From Brevibacillus aydinogluensis (GTDB lineage Bacteria; Bacillota; Bacilli; Brevibacillales; Brevibacillaceae), in assembly GCF_031954365.1 (NCBI RefSeq), contig NZ_JAUSVZ010000001.1: a DNA stretch of 64,000 nucleotides; one strand, written 5' to 3'. Below the pieces are notes generated by a model. That model was not told where the DNA came from. It did no database searches and saw only the letters and a program-made list of their open reading frames with translations. Positions 1-8,818 of the stretch are shown one piece after another. Positions within the stretch are counted from its first letter, which is position 1. Every line of letters starts with the position of its first letter. The translations under genes were made by a program, and so were the position numbers.

Positions 1-2
1 GT

Positions 3-473
3 GTCAACAACCTGCTCTATTTTGTCGACTTCCCCGGTTACGGCTACGCCAAAGTGGCAAAATCGCTGAAACAGCAATGGGGCAAAATGATTGAAAATTA
101 TCTGAAGCAGCGCAAGGAGCTGCGGTTTGTGATTCAGTTGGTGGACATCCGCCACGCGCCCAGCAAGGATGATGTGGCGATGTACGACTGGTGCAAGGAA
201 ATCGGCATTCCCACCGTGGTCGTGGCCACCAAGGGGGACAAGATCGCTCGCGGCCGCTGGCTTCAGCATACGAAAGTAATCCGCGAACAACTCAAGATGC
301 GCGGTGACGATGCACTCATTATCTTTTCTTCGGAAACGGGCCAGGGACGGGACGAACTGTGGGGTGAAATCGTTCGCCGCTTGCAGCGTCAGGAAGAAAC
401 TGCCCCTGAAGTTGAGCAGGATCTCGCAGGCGGGACGCCGGAAACGGCGGAATCGGGCAACGCCCCGTCGTAA
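3..473 (+). CDS. engB: Ribosome biogenesis GTP-binding protein EngB/YsxC (5' end missing)
   Basis: C-terminal part of a TrmE-Era-EngA-EngB-Septin family GTPase needed for 50S subunit assembly. The frame is open from base 3, so the start and the P-loop lie outside the window. The G3 motif DFPGYGYAK is at fragment residues 9-17, the G4 motif TKGD follows in VVVATKGDK, and a G5-like SSETGQG is near the end. DFPGYGYAK is characteristic of EngB/YihA/YsxC. In Bacillus, ysxC lies directly before hemA, as here, although three genes intervene. The last 25 residues are Glu/Thr/Ala-rich and probably a disordered tail. Confidence 0.95.
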   Translation, partial: VNNLLYFVDFPGYGYAKVAKSLKQQWGKMIENYLKQRKELRFVIQLVDIRHAPSKDDVAMYDWCKEIGIPTVVVATKGDKIARGRWLQHTKVIREQLKMRGDDALIIFSSETGQGRDELWGEIVRRLQRQEETAPEVEQDLAGGTPETAESGNAPS

Positions 474-498
474 CACCTGCGGGAAAAGAGGGGGGTCC

Positions 499-1851
499 AT
501 GCACAACCGTGAGTTTTTTCCCGTACGCGGTGTAATCGAAGGTTACTACGGCACTCCGTGGACGAATGCGGAGCGGCTGGACATGATTCGCTTTTTGGGG
601 CGGCATGGGTTTAATACGTACTATTACTCGCCCAAGGACGATCCCTATTTGCGGGAACGCTGGCAGGAGCCGCATCCGCCCGAGGCTTTGGAGCAGATGG
701 AGGGCTGGATGGCGTGCGCCCGGGAGGCCGGGGTGCGGTTTGTCTACTGCCTGAGCCCCGGCTTGAATATGGAGTACGCCGATGACAGCCATGTTTCCCG
801 CCTGTTGGCAAAATACCGGTCCATGTACGAACGGGGCGTGCGTCACTTCGCCCTGCTGTTTGACGACATCCCGCTGGCCTTGATGCATCCGGCGGACGTA
901 AGCCGCTACCGCACGCTGGCGCAAGCGCACGCGGAAGTAGTGCTGAAGCTGCACGAGGTGATCGATGGCTGGGAGGAGCGAGTGGAGCTGACCGTTTGTC
1001 CCACCCAGTATCACGGCATGGGCGACGAACCGTACATCACGGAACTGGGACAGCGCCTGCCGGAGTCAATCGACCTGTTTTGGACCGGCCGCTTTGTCTG
1101 CTCGCCGTTTTTGCCCGAGGCGGACGCCCGCTTTTTTGCAGAACGGACGGGGCACAAACCGCTGATTTGGGACAATTATCCGGTAAACGACCTGGCGATG
1201 GCCGATGAGCTGCACATTGGCCCGCTGCGCCACCGCGATCCCGGTCTGTGGCGGCACGTAGCCGGATACGTGGCCAATCCGATGGCGCGGGCGGAGAGCT
1301 CAAAGATACCGCTCTTGACGGCAGCGGCTTACCTGCGCGATCCGGAAGGGTACGATCCAGCCTTGGCATGGGCCAAGGCCGTGGAAGAAGTGGCCGGTCC
1401 GGAAGACGCCGCCGCCGTACTCCGCTTCGCAGACAATGTGCAGGGTTCGTTTCTCAACGAGACCGAGTCGCCGGCGCTGCTGGAGGCGTTTCTGCAGTTT
1501 CGCTTTCAGTTTTTGTACGGGGACAGGCAGGCGGGACTGCGCATGCTCGGACGTCTGTTTGCCGATATGGAAGAGACAGCGCTGCACTTAATGGAGCGGA
1601 TGCGCAACCGCAAACTGGCCGCCGAAATTGGCGGCTGGGTGGAAAAGTACCGGCATTGGGCCAAGGTCGGGCAGTCGGTTACCGCCATGATCGAGGCGGG
1701 CACAAGCGGCCGGACGCTCACGGCGGCGTATCACCTGTTTCGGCTGAAGCGCTGGATGAAGCGGACCGAACGGTTGCCGCAAAAGGTGTGCGGTAACGTG
1801 ATGAAAATGTTTGTGGAAGCGGTGCTGCTGGAGTTGAAACAGACGAGGTAA
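499..1851 (+). CDS. GH84-family beta-N-acetylglucosaminidase (O-GlcNAcase/hyaluronidase-like)
   Basis: A 450-residue protein carrying the GH84 catalytic barrel. GVIEGYYGTPW at residues 11-21 is the family's N-terminal signature, and the adjacent acids D122-D123 in LLFDDIP are the expected pair for substrate-assisted hydrolysis of GlcNAc. FWTGRFVCSP and WDNYPVND also match the family. There is no signal peptide and no carbohydrate-binding or cell-wall module, so the enzyme should be cytosolic, unlike secreted clostridial GH84 toxins. The ATG at 499 follows AAAAGAGGGGGG; the frame is open further upstream but overlaps engB. The natural substrate (protein O-GlcNAc, muropeptide-derived GlcNAc or other) cannot be read from sequence. 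Confidence 0.85.
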   Translation: MHNREFFPVRGVIEGYYGTPWTNAERLDMIRFLGRHGFNTYYYSPKDDPYLRERWQEPHPPEALEQMEGWMACAREAGVRFVYCLSPGLNMEYADDSHVSRLLAKYRSMYERGVRHFALLFDDIPLALMHPADVSRYRTLAQAHAEVVLKLHEVIDGWEERVELTVCPTQYHGMGDEPYITELGQRLPESIDLFWTGRFVCSPFLPEADARFFAERTGHKPLIWDNYPVNDLAMADELHIGPLRHRDPGLWRHVAGYVANPMARAESSKIPLLTAAAYLRDPEGYDPALAWAKAVEEVAGPEDAAAVLRFADNVQGSFLNETESPALLEAFLQFRFQFLYGDRQAGLRMLGRLFADMEETALHLMERMRNRKLAAEIGGWVEKYRHWAKVGQSVTAMIEAGTSGRTLTAAYHLFRLKRWMKRTERLPQKVCGNVMKMFVEAVLLELKQTR

Positions 1852-1915
1852 CCAAGCGCGTATCTGCGTGGGGCAAGCGGGCAAACCGCACCCGTCTGTG
1901 TGCTGTGAAAATGTG

Positions 1916-1953
1916 AAAAAACGGGACTGGCACAAAAGCCAGCCCCGTTTTTG
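1916..1953. terminator. Bidirectional rho-independent terminator
   Basis: An 11-bp stem with one A-C mismatch (ACGGGACTGGC paired with GCCAGCCCCGT) and a short ACAAAA loop is flanked by A and T runs. It lies between the convergent GH84 and EamA genes and can serve both. Confidence 0.8.
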
Positions 1954-1969
1954 TATCTGTCACTGTTCA

Positions 1970-2911
1970 TTACGCCGACTCTCGGCTGCCATCATCCTGA
2001 TTGAGCCTGATGCGCCGATTTTTCCACCATTCCTGGATCGGCAGCTCCGCCAGGATCATTCCGGTAAAAATCAGGGCGCATCCCGCCAACTGCCGCGCTG
2101 TCAGCACTTCGTGAATCCACAGGTACGAAGTGAGCGCGGCAAACACCGGCTCCAGGGAGAAGATCAGCGCCACACGGGTGGAACTCGTCTTCTTTTGCAG
2201 CGCCGTCTGGGCCAAAAAGGCGAGCGCGGTGGCAAAGATCGAGGTCACGATCAGACCGCGGGCCACTTCCGGCGCCAGCAGCACCGCCGGGTCGAAGGCA
2301 AGGCGCCAGTCCTCGAACAACAGCGCATACCCCCAGCTCAGCGCGGCCACCGTCCCCAACTGGACGATCGCCAGCGCGAGGGCAGGAAATCGAGGAGCGT
2401 ATTTGCCGGTGGCGACGATCTGCAGCGCAAAGCAGATGGCGCAGCCGAAGACCAGCACGTCGCCGAGGTTGAACGCAAGCGACGAGGTTTTCGTCAGCAG
2501 GTAGAGCCCGCAGGCGGCGATCAGCGTGCCGGTGATGGCGGCAGGTTTGATCTTCTCGCGCAGGATCAGAAAGGAAAACAGCGGGACCAGCACTACCGAC
2601 AGACCGGTAATAAAGCCCGCTTTGGACGGTGTGGTGTACATCAATCCAACCGTCTGCAGGGCGTAGCCCAGACAGAGCCAAAATCCGATCAGACATCCGG
2701 CCTTGATCAGTGGGAAGTTCCAGCTCCTCAGCTGCTCGCGATCGATCAGACAATGGATGGCGAGCAGAAAGAGAGTGGCGATGGAAAAGCGCACCGCGTT
2801 GAAGGCGTTGGGCGGCAGAGCGGCGATGGCCTGCTGGACGACGAGGAACGTGGCTCCCCAGACAAACGCGATCAGAAACAGGGTCACGTCAGCCATCCAT
2901 TGTTTTTTCAA
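1970..2911 (-). CDS. EamA/DMT-superfamily membrane transporter
   Basis: A 313-residue membrane protein made of two repeated EamA units, about ten hydrophobic segments in total. AFVWGATFLVVQ opens the first unit, and SLEPVFAALTSYLWIHE near residue 260 is the classic second-unit signature. Substrate is unknown; the family exports amino acids, metabolites or drugs. I chose the TTG start at 2911 (reading LKKQWMADV), which has AAGGAG about 10 bases upstream and gives the usual family length. The frame continues upstream to 3061, but that stretch has no ribosome site and looks non-coding. The gene is monocistronic and ends at the terminator shared with the GH84 gene. Confidence 0.85.
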   Translation of the reverse strand: MKKQWMADVTLFLIAFVWGATFLVVQQAIAALPPNAFNAVRFSIATLFLLAIHCLIDREQLRSWNFPLIKAGCLIGFWLCLGYALQTVGLMYTTPSKAGFITGLSVVLVPLFSFLILREKIKPAAITGTLIAACGLYLLTKTSSLAFNLGDVLVFGCAICFALQIVATGKYAPRFPALALAIVQLGTVAALSWGYALLFEDWRLAFDPAVLLAPEVARGLIVTSIFATALAFLAQTALQKKTSSTRVALIFSLEPVFAALTSYLWIHEVLTARQLAGCALIFTGMILAELPIQEWWKNRRIRLNQDDGSRESA

Positions 2912-3074
2912 CGGTTGTTTCTCTCCTTCCGAATGATTCAGACGATTGCAAACGTTTCGGTTCCATGCCTGCATGATACGGCATGCCAGAGGGGAAATCA
3001 AGCACAGGTGGAGTTCAGCTTGGCAATTGCATGTAAATATCGGAAAATAAAGAAAAGTCAAAAGGGGGATTCAC

Positions 3075-4694
3075 ATGAATCAGTCCGTACTTCGGTCGCG
3101 GCGGGCCCGCCGGGCGGAAACCAAAGTGACCCGCACCGCCCAGCGGTTGGCCGAGCTGTTGGCAGGCAGCAGCGGGTTGGAGGAGAAACGGGAAGCTGTC
3201 CGAAGGATTCTGGACGAGCAGTTGGGGAATCGCGAATACTTCGTCATTGTCGACGAGACGGGATACGGACACATCCATACCAACCGGCTGCGGGAGGGCA
3301 TCGTGTTTGACGACGAGGTGGGACGGCGTGCAGCCGCGGCGCGCGAAGTCCTCTCCCAGCTTTACCTGCGCAACACGGGCGAGCGGCTGATCGACACCGC
3401 CGCTCCGATCGGCACATTTGGCGGCAGACGGTACGTCCTCCGGATGGGCACGATTCTGCACCGGCCGTTTTTGGGACCGGCGCTGATCGGTCTCGGCTGT
3501 ATCCCGCCGCTGTGCGGATGGGCGGCCTTGCTTGGGAGGGGTCTGCCGCTTGCCGAAACGGCGGTGTGGGCGTTCGTTTCGCTCGGCGCGGGGTTGATCG
3601 GCAGCCTGTGGATATACCGGATCATGCGCACCAGCCTGCAGGAATGGCGCGAGCTGACCCGGGCCGTCTCGTCCGGCGATCTGACCCGGAAAGTGGTCAC
3701 CCGCTCGCGCAATGAATTTCATCAGACGGGGCTGGAACTAAACAAGATGGCGATCGGCATCCAGAACATCGTAAGCGAGATCGCGGGTGCGGCGGACAGC
3801 ACGGGGGAGATCAGCCGCAAGCAGGCGCTGCGGTCACGGGAACTGCGGGACACCTTTGACGAACTGAGCGGCATGATGCAGCAGTTTCAGTCGGGGACAG
3901 AGGAACAGGCCCATGTGGCCGCCGAAGCGGTCGAGCACCTGCAGGAAATGACAGCCATGCTGACGGAGATGCAGACGGCCCTGAACAAGACGAGAGAGAT
4001 GAGCGAGAGCGCCACGATGACCACGGAGCGGGGCAACCATGCGGTGGAGACAGCTTCCCGCCAGGTGGGACAAGCGGAGTCCGGCATGGCCGAAACGGCG
4101 GAAGCGATCCGCCAACTGGCACAGGCTGCGGAACAGATTCGGCAGCAGGTGGCGGCGATCACCAGGATTGCCCGGCAGACCAATATGCTGGCGCTCAACG
4201 CATCCATTGAGGCGGCTCGAGCCGGGGAACACGGCCGGGGCTTTGCCGTGGTGGCGGCAGAGATTCGTGAGCTGGCGGAGGAGACCGCGCAGTTTGCGGA
4301 CAGCATCCTGTACACTGCAGCCGCCATTCATGCGGACGTGACCGAGACGGCGGCAGAAGTGGAGCGCCAGTTGGACGACCTGCGACGCTCCAGCCGTCAC
4401 GTGCGGGAAGCGGGTGAGGCGATCCGCAGCCTGCAGGTGGTGGTGGACGCCAACCAGGCACTGTCGGCCCAAAACGCCGCGTGGGCCGAGCGGCTTGGCC
4501 AGCACTGCGGGGCGATCGGCCAGACGCTGACCCAGGTAAAGACGATCGCAGGCCAGATTGCGGAGAGCGTCTCGGCGGCGGCCAGCGCCGTAGAGCAGCA
4601 GGCAGGCGGCGTGCATCTGCTGGCAGAGGAAGCAGAGACACTGGCCGAGAAGACGATGTCGCTGCAGCGAATCACGAAGCGGTTTCGCCTGTAG
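3075..4694 (+). CDS. Methyl-accepting chemotaxis protein with N-terminal cytoplasmic sensor
   Basis: A 539-residue receptor. The C-terminal signalling domain has the hairpin tip with IARQTNMLALNASIEAARAG near residues 365-385, followed by GRGFAVVAAEIRELAEET, which binds CheA/CheW. Two closely spaced hydrophobic segments near residues 133-156 and 160-180 form the only membrane hairpin, followed by a HAMP-like linker. The roughly 130-residue N-terminal region (YFVIVDETGYGHIHTNRLREG, FDDEVGRRAAAA, RNTGERLIDTA) looks like a Cache/PAS-like sensor but precedes the membrane hairpin and has no signal anchor, so it should be cytosolic. No CheR-tethering tail is visible. The ATG at 3075 follows AAAAGGGGG. 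Ligand unknown. Confidence 0.85.
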   Translation: MNQSVLRSRRARRAETKVTRTAQRLAELLAGSSGLEEKREAVRRILDEQLGNREYFVIVDETGYGHIHTNRLREGIVFDDEVGRRAAAAREVLSQLYLRNTGERLIDTAAPIGTFGGRRYVLRMGTILHRPFLGPALIGLGCIPPLCGWAALLGRGLPLAETAVWAFVSLGAGLIGSLWIYRIMRTSLQEWRELTRAVSSGDLTRKVVTRSRNEFHQTGLELNKMAIGIQNIVSEIAGAADSTGEISRKQALRSRELRDTFDELSGMMQQFQSGTEEQAHVAAEAVEHLQEMTAMLTEMQTALNKTREMSESATMTTERGNHAVETASRQVGQAESGMAETAEAIRQLAQAAEQIRQQVAAITRIARQTNMLALNASIEAARAGEHGRGFAVVAAEIRELAEETAQFADSILYTAAAIHADVTETAAEVERQLDDLRRSSRHVREAGEAIRSLQVVVDANQALSAQNAAWAERLGQHCGAIGQTLTQVKTIAGQIAESVSAAASAVEQQAGGVHLLAEEAETLAEKTMSLQRITKRFRL

Positions 4695-4733
4695 GATCAA
4701 GACCCAGCTGCACCCGTTAATAAACTTTTCACA

Positions 4734-4777
4734 TTTACAAGTGGTCGTTTGGGGACATAATGTTATAATAATAGTGC
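4734..4777 (+). promoter_or_regulatory. Promoter region of the hem operon with a PerR-box-like half site
   Basis: TTTACA (4734-4739), a 16-base spacer and CATAAT (4756-4761) form a plausible sigma-A promoter. A second TATAAT lies at 4764-4769. TTATAAT at 4763-4769 is a perfect left half of the PerR consensus; the right half, ATAGTGC at 4771-4777, matches only three of seven positions. Confidence 0.5.
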
Positions 4778-4820
4778 ATTTTACACAGAGCCGACTGGCA
4801 TGTAATACCGGGAGGACATT

Positions 4821-6182
4821 ATGGATATCCTTTTGCTGGGTCTTAATTACAAAACAGCACCAGTCGAAATTCGGGAAAAATTCACGTTCAGCGATGACGG
4901 GACAGCACGCGCTCTTCATCTCCTCTCCCAGACGAAGAGCATCGCGGAATGCGTCATTCTCGGAACGTGCAACCGCACGGAAATCTACGTGGTCTGCGAT
5001 CAGTTGAACGTGGGGCGGGACTACGTGCTGAGATTTCTGGCGGAGTGGTTTGGCGTCGACAAAGAGTCGTTCAAGCAACATCTTTATATAAAAGGAAACG
5101 AAGAAGCGATTGAACACCTGTTCCGTGTCGTTTGCGGCCTTGACTCCATGGTGGTGGGCGAGACGCAAATCCTCGGACAGGTACGGGACGCTTTCCTGCT
5201 CGCCCAGCAGCTCAAGACGACCGGAACGGTGTTTAACATGCTGTTCAAGCAGGCGGTCACGTTTGCCAAGCGGGCCCACACGGAAACGGGGATCGGCCAA
5301 AACGCTGTCTCCGTCAGCTACGCCGCGGTGGAACTGGGGAAAAAGATTTTTGGCTCCTTCGCGGGCAAGGAAGTGCTGATCGTCGGCGCGGGCAAAATGA
5401 GCGAGCTGACCGCCAAACACCTGCACGCCAACGGTTCACAGCACGTGCGGGTCGCCAATCGGACGCTGGAGCGTGCCCGGATTTTGGCGGAGAAATTCAA
5501 AGGGGACGCCTGTACGATGGAGCAGTTGCCTGAGGCACTGCTCACCGCCGACATCGTCATCAGCTCCACAGGAGCTGCAGGCTATGTGATCACCAAGGAA
5601 CAGCTCATGCCGATCATGAAGCGTCGCAAACACCGCCCGTTGTTTATGATCGACATCGCTGTGCCGCGGGATCTGGACCCCGGCCTGCACGAACTGGATA
5701 ACGTCTACCTTTACGATATTGATGATCTGGAAGGTATTGTCGCCAGCAACCTGGCGGAGCGTTCCCGCGAGGCGGAGCGGCTGGAGGGGATGATTGCCGA
5801 TGAAATCGTCGCCTTCACCACCTGGTACCAGACGCTGGGCGTTTCACCGCTGATCGCCGCGCTGCGTGAAAAGGCGGAGGCGATCCACAGCGAAGGAATG
5901 CGCAAAATGGAGAACAAGCTTTCCAACCTGACCGAACGCGAGCTGCACATCATTCGCAAGACGACCAAGGGCATGATTAATCAGTTATTGCACGATCCGG
6001 TCGTCCGTCTGAAAGAGATGGCGGCCAAGTCGAACGGGGACGACGTGTTGGACATGTTCTCTACCATCTTTGCATTGGAAGAGACCCTGGAGCGGTTTGA
6101 GCGGGAAGCCGACTGGGAAAAAGAGAAAAAAAAACACTTGTCCTCTCGTGAGCAGGTCGTTGCGTCCGGCTTCCGCGAGTAG
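4821..6182 (+). CDS. hemA: Glutamyl-tRNA reductase
   Basis: First committed step of C5-pathway tetrapyrrole synthesis: NADPH-dependent reduction of glutamyl-tRNA(Glu) to glutamate-1-semialdehyde. It has 453 residues, the usual length. The catalytic cysteine is C50 in GTCNRTE; GLDSMVVGETQILGQ, a family signature, lies near residue 110; the Rossmann motif VLIVGAGKM is near residue 188. The C-terminal third, EALREKAEAI to the end, is the helical dimerization region. The ATG at 4821 follows a GGGAGG site. It heads hemAXCDBL, and the HemL product partner is the last gene of the same operon. Confidence 0.98.
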   Translation: MDILLLGLNYKTAPVEIREKFTFSDDGTARALHLLSQTKSIAECVILGTCNRTEIYVVCDQLNVGRDYVLRFLAEWFGVDKESFKQHLYIKGNEEAIEHLFRVVCGLDSMVVGETQILGQVRDAFLLAQQLKTTGTVFNMLFKQAVTFAKRAHTETGIGQNAVSVSYAAVELGKKIFGSFAGKEVLIVGAGKMSELTAKHLHANGSQHVRVANRTLERARILAEKFKGDACTMEQLPEALLTADIVISSTGAAGYVITKEQLMPIMKRRKHRPLFMIDIAVPRDLDPGLHELDNVYLYDIDDLEGIVASNLAERSREAERLEGMIADEIVAFTTWYQTLGVSPLIAALREKAEAIHSEGMRKMENKLSNLTERELHIIRKTTKGMINQLLHDPVVRLKEMAAKSNGDDVLDMFSTIFALEETLERFEREADWEKEKKKHLSSREQVVASGFRE

Positions 6183-6212
6183 GGACCGAAATGGAAAGAG
6201 AGGAGAGCGTAC

Positions 6213-7031
6213 ATGGCCGACGCGAGATGGATCTACGACCTGACGATCTTTCTCTACGCTGCAAGTGTTCTCTTCTATTTCAACGACTTCTTGCAAAGCA
6301 ACCGGAAAGTCAATCGCCTGGCTTTCGGGTTGCTTGCTGTCGTTTGGGCCTTGCAATCCGCTTTTTTCGTCTCACAGGTGGCGGCGAAATCGTACTTTCC
6401 CGTCATCACACTGTTTGAGACGCTCTTTTTTTATTCCTGGGTGCTGGTCTCCCTGTCACTTCTGATTAATTATTTTTTTCGCATCGATTTGCTGGTATTC
6501 TTTACCAATGTGATCGGCTTTGTCGTGCTGGTGCTCTCCATGTTTTTGCCGGAGACGCCGTTGACGGCCGTATCGGAAACGCTCACGTCGGACCTGCTCT
6601 TGATCCACATCACGCTGGCGTTGTTCAGCTACGGGGCGTTTTCCCTGTCGATGATCTTTTCGGCGATGTACCTGCTGCAGCACAAGATGCTGAAAGAAAA
6701 ACGCTGGACGCCGCTGCTGCGGCGGCTGCCCAGCCTCGACATGCTGGAAGCGTACGCGTACCGGATGAACATGGTCGGGGTGCCGATGCTGCTCTTGGCA
6801 ATCATTCTCGGGATCATCTGGGGCAGGGTGGTCCTGCCCGAGAAGTTTTGGCTCGATGCCAAGGTGCTGCTGTCGACCCTGGTGCTGGGGGCGTATTCGT
6901 ACTGGCTGTACAAGCGTTTCAGCGACACCTGGCAGATGCGGCGGCTGGCCCAGTTTAACCTGACGGCGTTTCTGCTGCTCTTGGTCAACTTTCTGGCCAC
7001 CGACATCTCCACATTTCACAGATGGCTGTAA
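6213..7031 (+). CDS. hemX: HemX, CcsA/ResC-like integral membrane protein
   Basis: A 272-residue, highly hydrophobic protein with about eight membrane segments of the cytochrome c assembly CcsA/HemX family. In Bacillus, HemX lowers HemA protein level, acting as a negative effector rather than an enzyme. Conserved features include LLIHITLALFSYGAFSLS near residue 130 and GRVVLPEKFWLDAK near residue 208. It sits 30 bases after hemA and 21 before hemC, in the standard Bacillus order. The ATG at 6213 has GAGAGGAGAG upstream. The family assignment is strong; its regulatory role is inferred from B. subtilis. Confidence 0.92.
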   Translation: MADARWIYDLTIFLYAASVLFYFNDFLQSNRKVNRLAFGLLAVVWALQSAFFVSQVAAKSYFPVITLFETLFFYSWVLVSLSLLINYFFRIDLLVFFTNVIGFVVLVLSMFLPETPLTAVSETLTSDLLLIHITLALFSYGAFSLSMIFSAMYLLQHKMLKEKRWTPLLRRLPSLDMLEAYAYRMNMVGVPMLLLAIILGIIWGRVVLPEKFWLDAKVLLSTLVLGAYSYWLYKRFSDTWQMRRLAQFNLTAFLLLLVNFLATDISTFHRWL

Positions 7032-7052
7032 CCGCCACGCAAGGAGGCTACC

Positions 7053-7997
7053 ATGAGAAACTGGAAGGTAGGAACGCGCCGCAGCATGCTGGCGCTCACC
7101 CAGACCAATTGGGTCGTGGACCAATTGAAACGGCTTGCGCCCGAGGCGTCGTTTGAACTGCACGAAATCGTCACGAAAGGAGACCGCATCCTGGACGTCA
7201 CCCTGTCCAAGGTGGGCGGCAAGGGACTGTTCGTCAAGGAAATCGAGCAGTCGCTGCTGGACAAGGAGACGGACCTGGCCGTGCACAGTCTGAAGGACAT
7301 GCCGGCAGAGCTGCCGGAGGGACTGGTGATCGGGGCAATTCCCAAGCGGGTGGACCCCCGCGACGTGCTCTTGTCCAAGGACGGCAAGACGCTGGATGAG
7401 CTGCCGCACGGGGCGCTGGTGGGCACGAGCAGCCTGCGCCGCTCCGCACAACTGTTGGCCTACCGGCCGGACATCCAGATCGAATCGCTGCGCGGCAATA
7501 TCGATACGCGCATCCGCAAACTGAACGAAGGCAATTTCGACGCCATCATCCTGGCGGCGGCCGGACTGGAGCGGGTCAAGTGGGACGGAACGATCAGCCA
7601 GTATCTGCCGGTAGAGATCAGCGTGCCGGCGGTTGGGCAGGGGGCATTGGCCATCGAGTGCCGGGCGGACGACGAGGAGACGCTCGCGCTGCTGCGCCGC
7701 CTGGACGACCCGCCGACCCGCCTGGCGGTGACGGCAGAGCGCAGCTTCCTGCACCGTTTGCAGGGCGGCTGCCAGGTGCCGATCGGGGCTTACGCCACCG
7801 TGGCGGAAGCGCCGGGCGATGCCGCGCCGACCGTGACACTGACCGGTCTGGTCGCGTCGCCTGACGGAAAACGGGTGTTCAAGCGGACAGTCTCCGGCAC
7901 CGATCCGGACGCACTCGGCCGGGAACTGGCTGACACCCTGCTGGCGGAAGGAGCCGGCGAGGTGCTGGCAGAGGTGCAGAAGGAGAATCTGGGATGA
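7053..7997 (+). CDS. hemC: Hydroxymethylbilane synthase (porphobilinogen deaminase)
   Basis: Polymerizes four porphobilinogen molecules into hydroxymethylbilane using a covalent dipyrromethane cofactor. The cofactor-binding cysteine is C240 in GGCQVPIGAY. VGTRRSMLALTQT at the N-terminus, FVKEIEQSLLDKETDLAVHS, VGTSSLRRSAQL and LRGNIDTRIRKL are all family landmarks. It has 314 residues, as expected. AAGGAGG precedes the ATG. Its stop overlaps the hemD start by four bases (ATGA), so the two are translationally coupled, which suits delivery of the unstable linear product to HemD. Confidence 0.98.
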   Translation: MRNWKVGTRRSMLALTQTNWVVDQLKRLAPEASFELHEIVTKGDRILDVTLSKVGGKGLFVKEIEQSLLDKETDLAVHSLKDMPAELPEGLVIGAIPKRVDPRDVLLSKDGKTLDELPHGALVGTSSLRRSAQLLAYRPDIQIESLRGNIDTRIRKLNEGNFDAIILAAAGLERVKWDGTISQYLPVEISVPAVGQGALAIECRADDEETLALLRRLDDPPTRLAVTAERSFLHRLQGGCQVPIGAYATVAEAPGDAAPTVTLTGLVASPDGKRVFKRTVSGTDPDALGRELADTLLAEGAGEVLAEVQKENLG

Positions 7998-8818
7998 ACC
8001 GGCTGACGCCGATTGGCGAGGATCGCCTGCCGCTTTCCGGCGTCCGGGTGATGGTGACGCGGGCCCGCAGCCAGGCCCGCGAGCTGGTGGAAAAGATTGA
8101 GGCGCTGGGCGGCGAGGCATACGAGTTTCCGCTGCTGAAAATGGTGCCGCCGACCGACACGGGACCGCTTGACTACGCAATTGGCCGCCTGGATTCGTTT
8201 GACTGGGTGATGTTCACCAGCGTCAACGGCGTCCGCTTTTTTCTGGAGCGAATGCGGCAGTTGGGCGTGAGCCCGGATCGGATGACCGGCCTCGTGGCGG
8301 CGGTCGGACCCAAGACAGCTGCCGAACTGGCAAAACACGGCTGGACGGCGGATGTGATTCCGTCCGACTACGTGGCGGAGGGCATGCTCACCGCGCTCCA
8401 GGGGCGTCTGACACCGGGCCAGCGGGTGCTGCTGCCGCGGGCAGACATCGCCCGCAAGACGCTGCCGGATGAACTGCGCCGCATGGGGCTGCAGGTGACC
8501 GAGGTGGACGCCTATGAAACGGTTATCGACGGCGCGAATGCCCCGGAAGCGGCGGAGCGGCTGCGCCGGGGGGAAATCGACGCGATTGCGTTTACCAGTT
8601 CATCCACGGTGCAGCACTTCACGCAGGTGATGGCCCCGTACGGGTTGGACGGCTTGCTGGCCTCCGTGCGGATTGCCTGCATCGGGCCGGTTACGGCTGA
8701 GACGGCCAAGCGCCTCGGCCTGCCGGTTCACGCCGTGGCCAGGGAGTACACGGTGGACGGCTTGTTGCAAGCGTTAACAGCAAATCTGGGAGGGGATGTA
8801 CATGGCACTCACATTTGA
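7994..8818 (+). CDS. hemD: Uroporphyrinogen-III synthase
   Basis: Closes hydroxymethylbilane with inversion of ring D to give uroporphyrinogen III. It has 274 residues, slightly long for the family because of an N-terminal lead of about 15 residues before GVRVMVTRAR. The family is poorly conserved; VMFTSVNGVRFF near residue 75, AVGPKTAAEL near 100, DAIAFTSSSTVQHF near 197 and IACIGPVTAETAKRLG near 228 support the call. It starts within the hemC stop and its end overlaps the start of hemB by 17 bases. Confidence 0.95.
   Translation: MNRLTPIGEDRLPLSGVRVMVTRARSQARELVEKIEALGGEAYEFPLLKMVPPTDTGPLDYAIGRLDSFDWVMFTSVNGVRFFLERMRQLGVSPDRMTGLVAAVGPKTAAELAKHGWTADVIPSDYVAEGMLTALQGRLTPGQRVLLPRADIARKTLPDELRRMGLQVTEVDAYETVIDGANAPEAAERLRRGEIDAIAFTSSSTVQHFTQVMAPYGLDGLLASVRIACIGPVTAETAKRLGLPVHAVAREYTVDGLLQALTANLGGDVHGTHI

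Noticed and set aside
1868..3310. 480-codon plus-strand frame opposite the EamA transporter
   Set aside because: The minus strand encodes a clear ten-helix transporter; the plus frame is Arg/Gln/Gly-rich and featureless.
3834..5426. Long open frame on the minus strand across the MCP and hemA genes
   Set aside because: Composition is Arg/His/Leu-rich, it lies opposite two certain genes, and no ribosome site or domain is seen; a GC-rich shadow frame.
6456..8180. 574-codon open frame on the minus strand opposite hemX-hemC-hemD
   Set aside because: Antisense to three well-supported genes; Arg/Gln/His-rich translation without recognisable domains.
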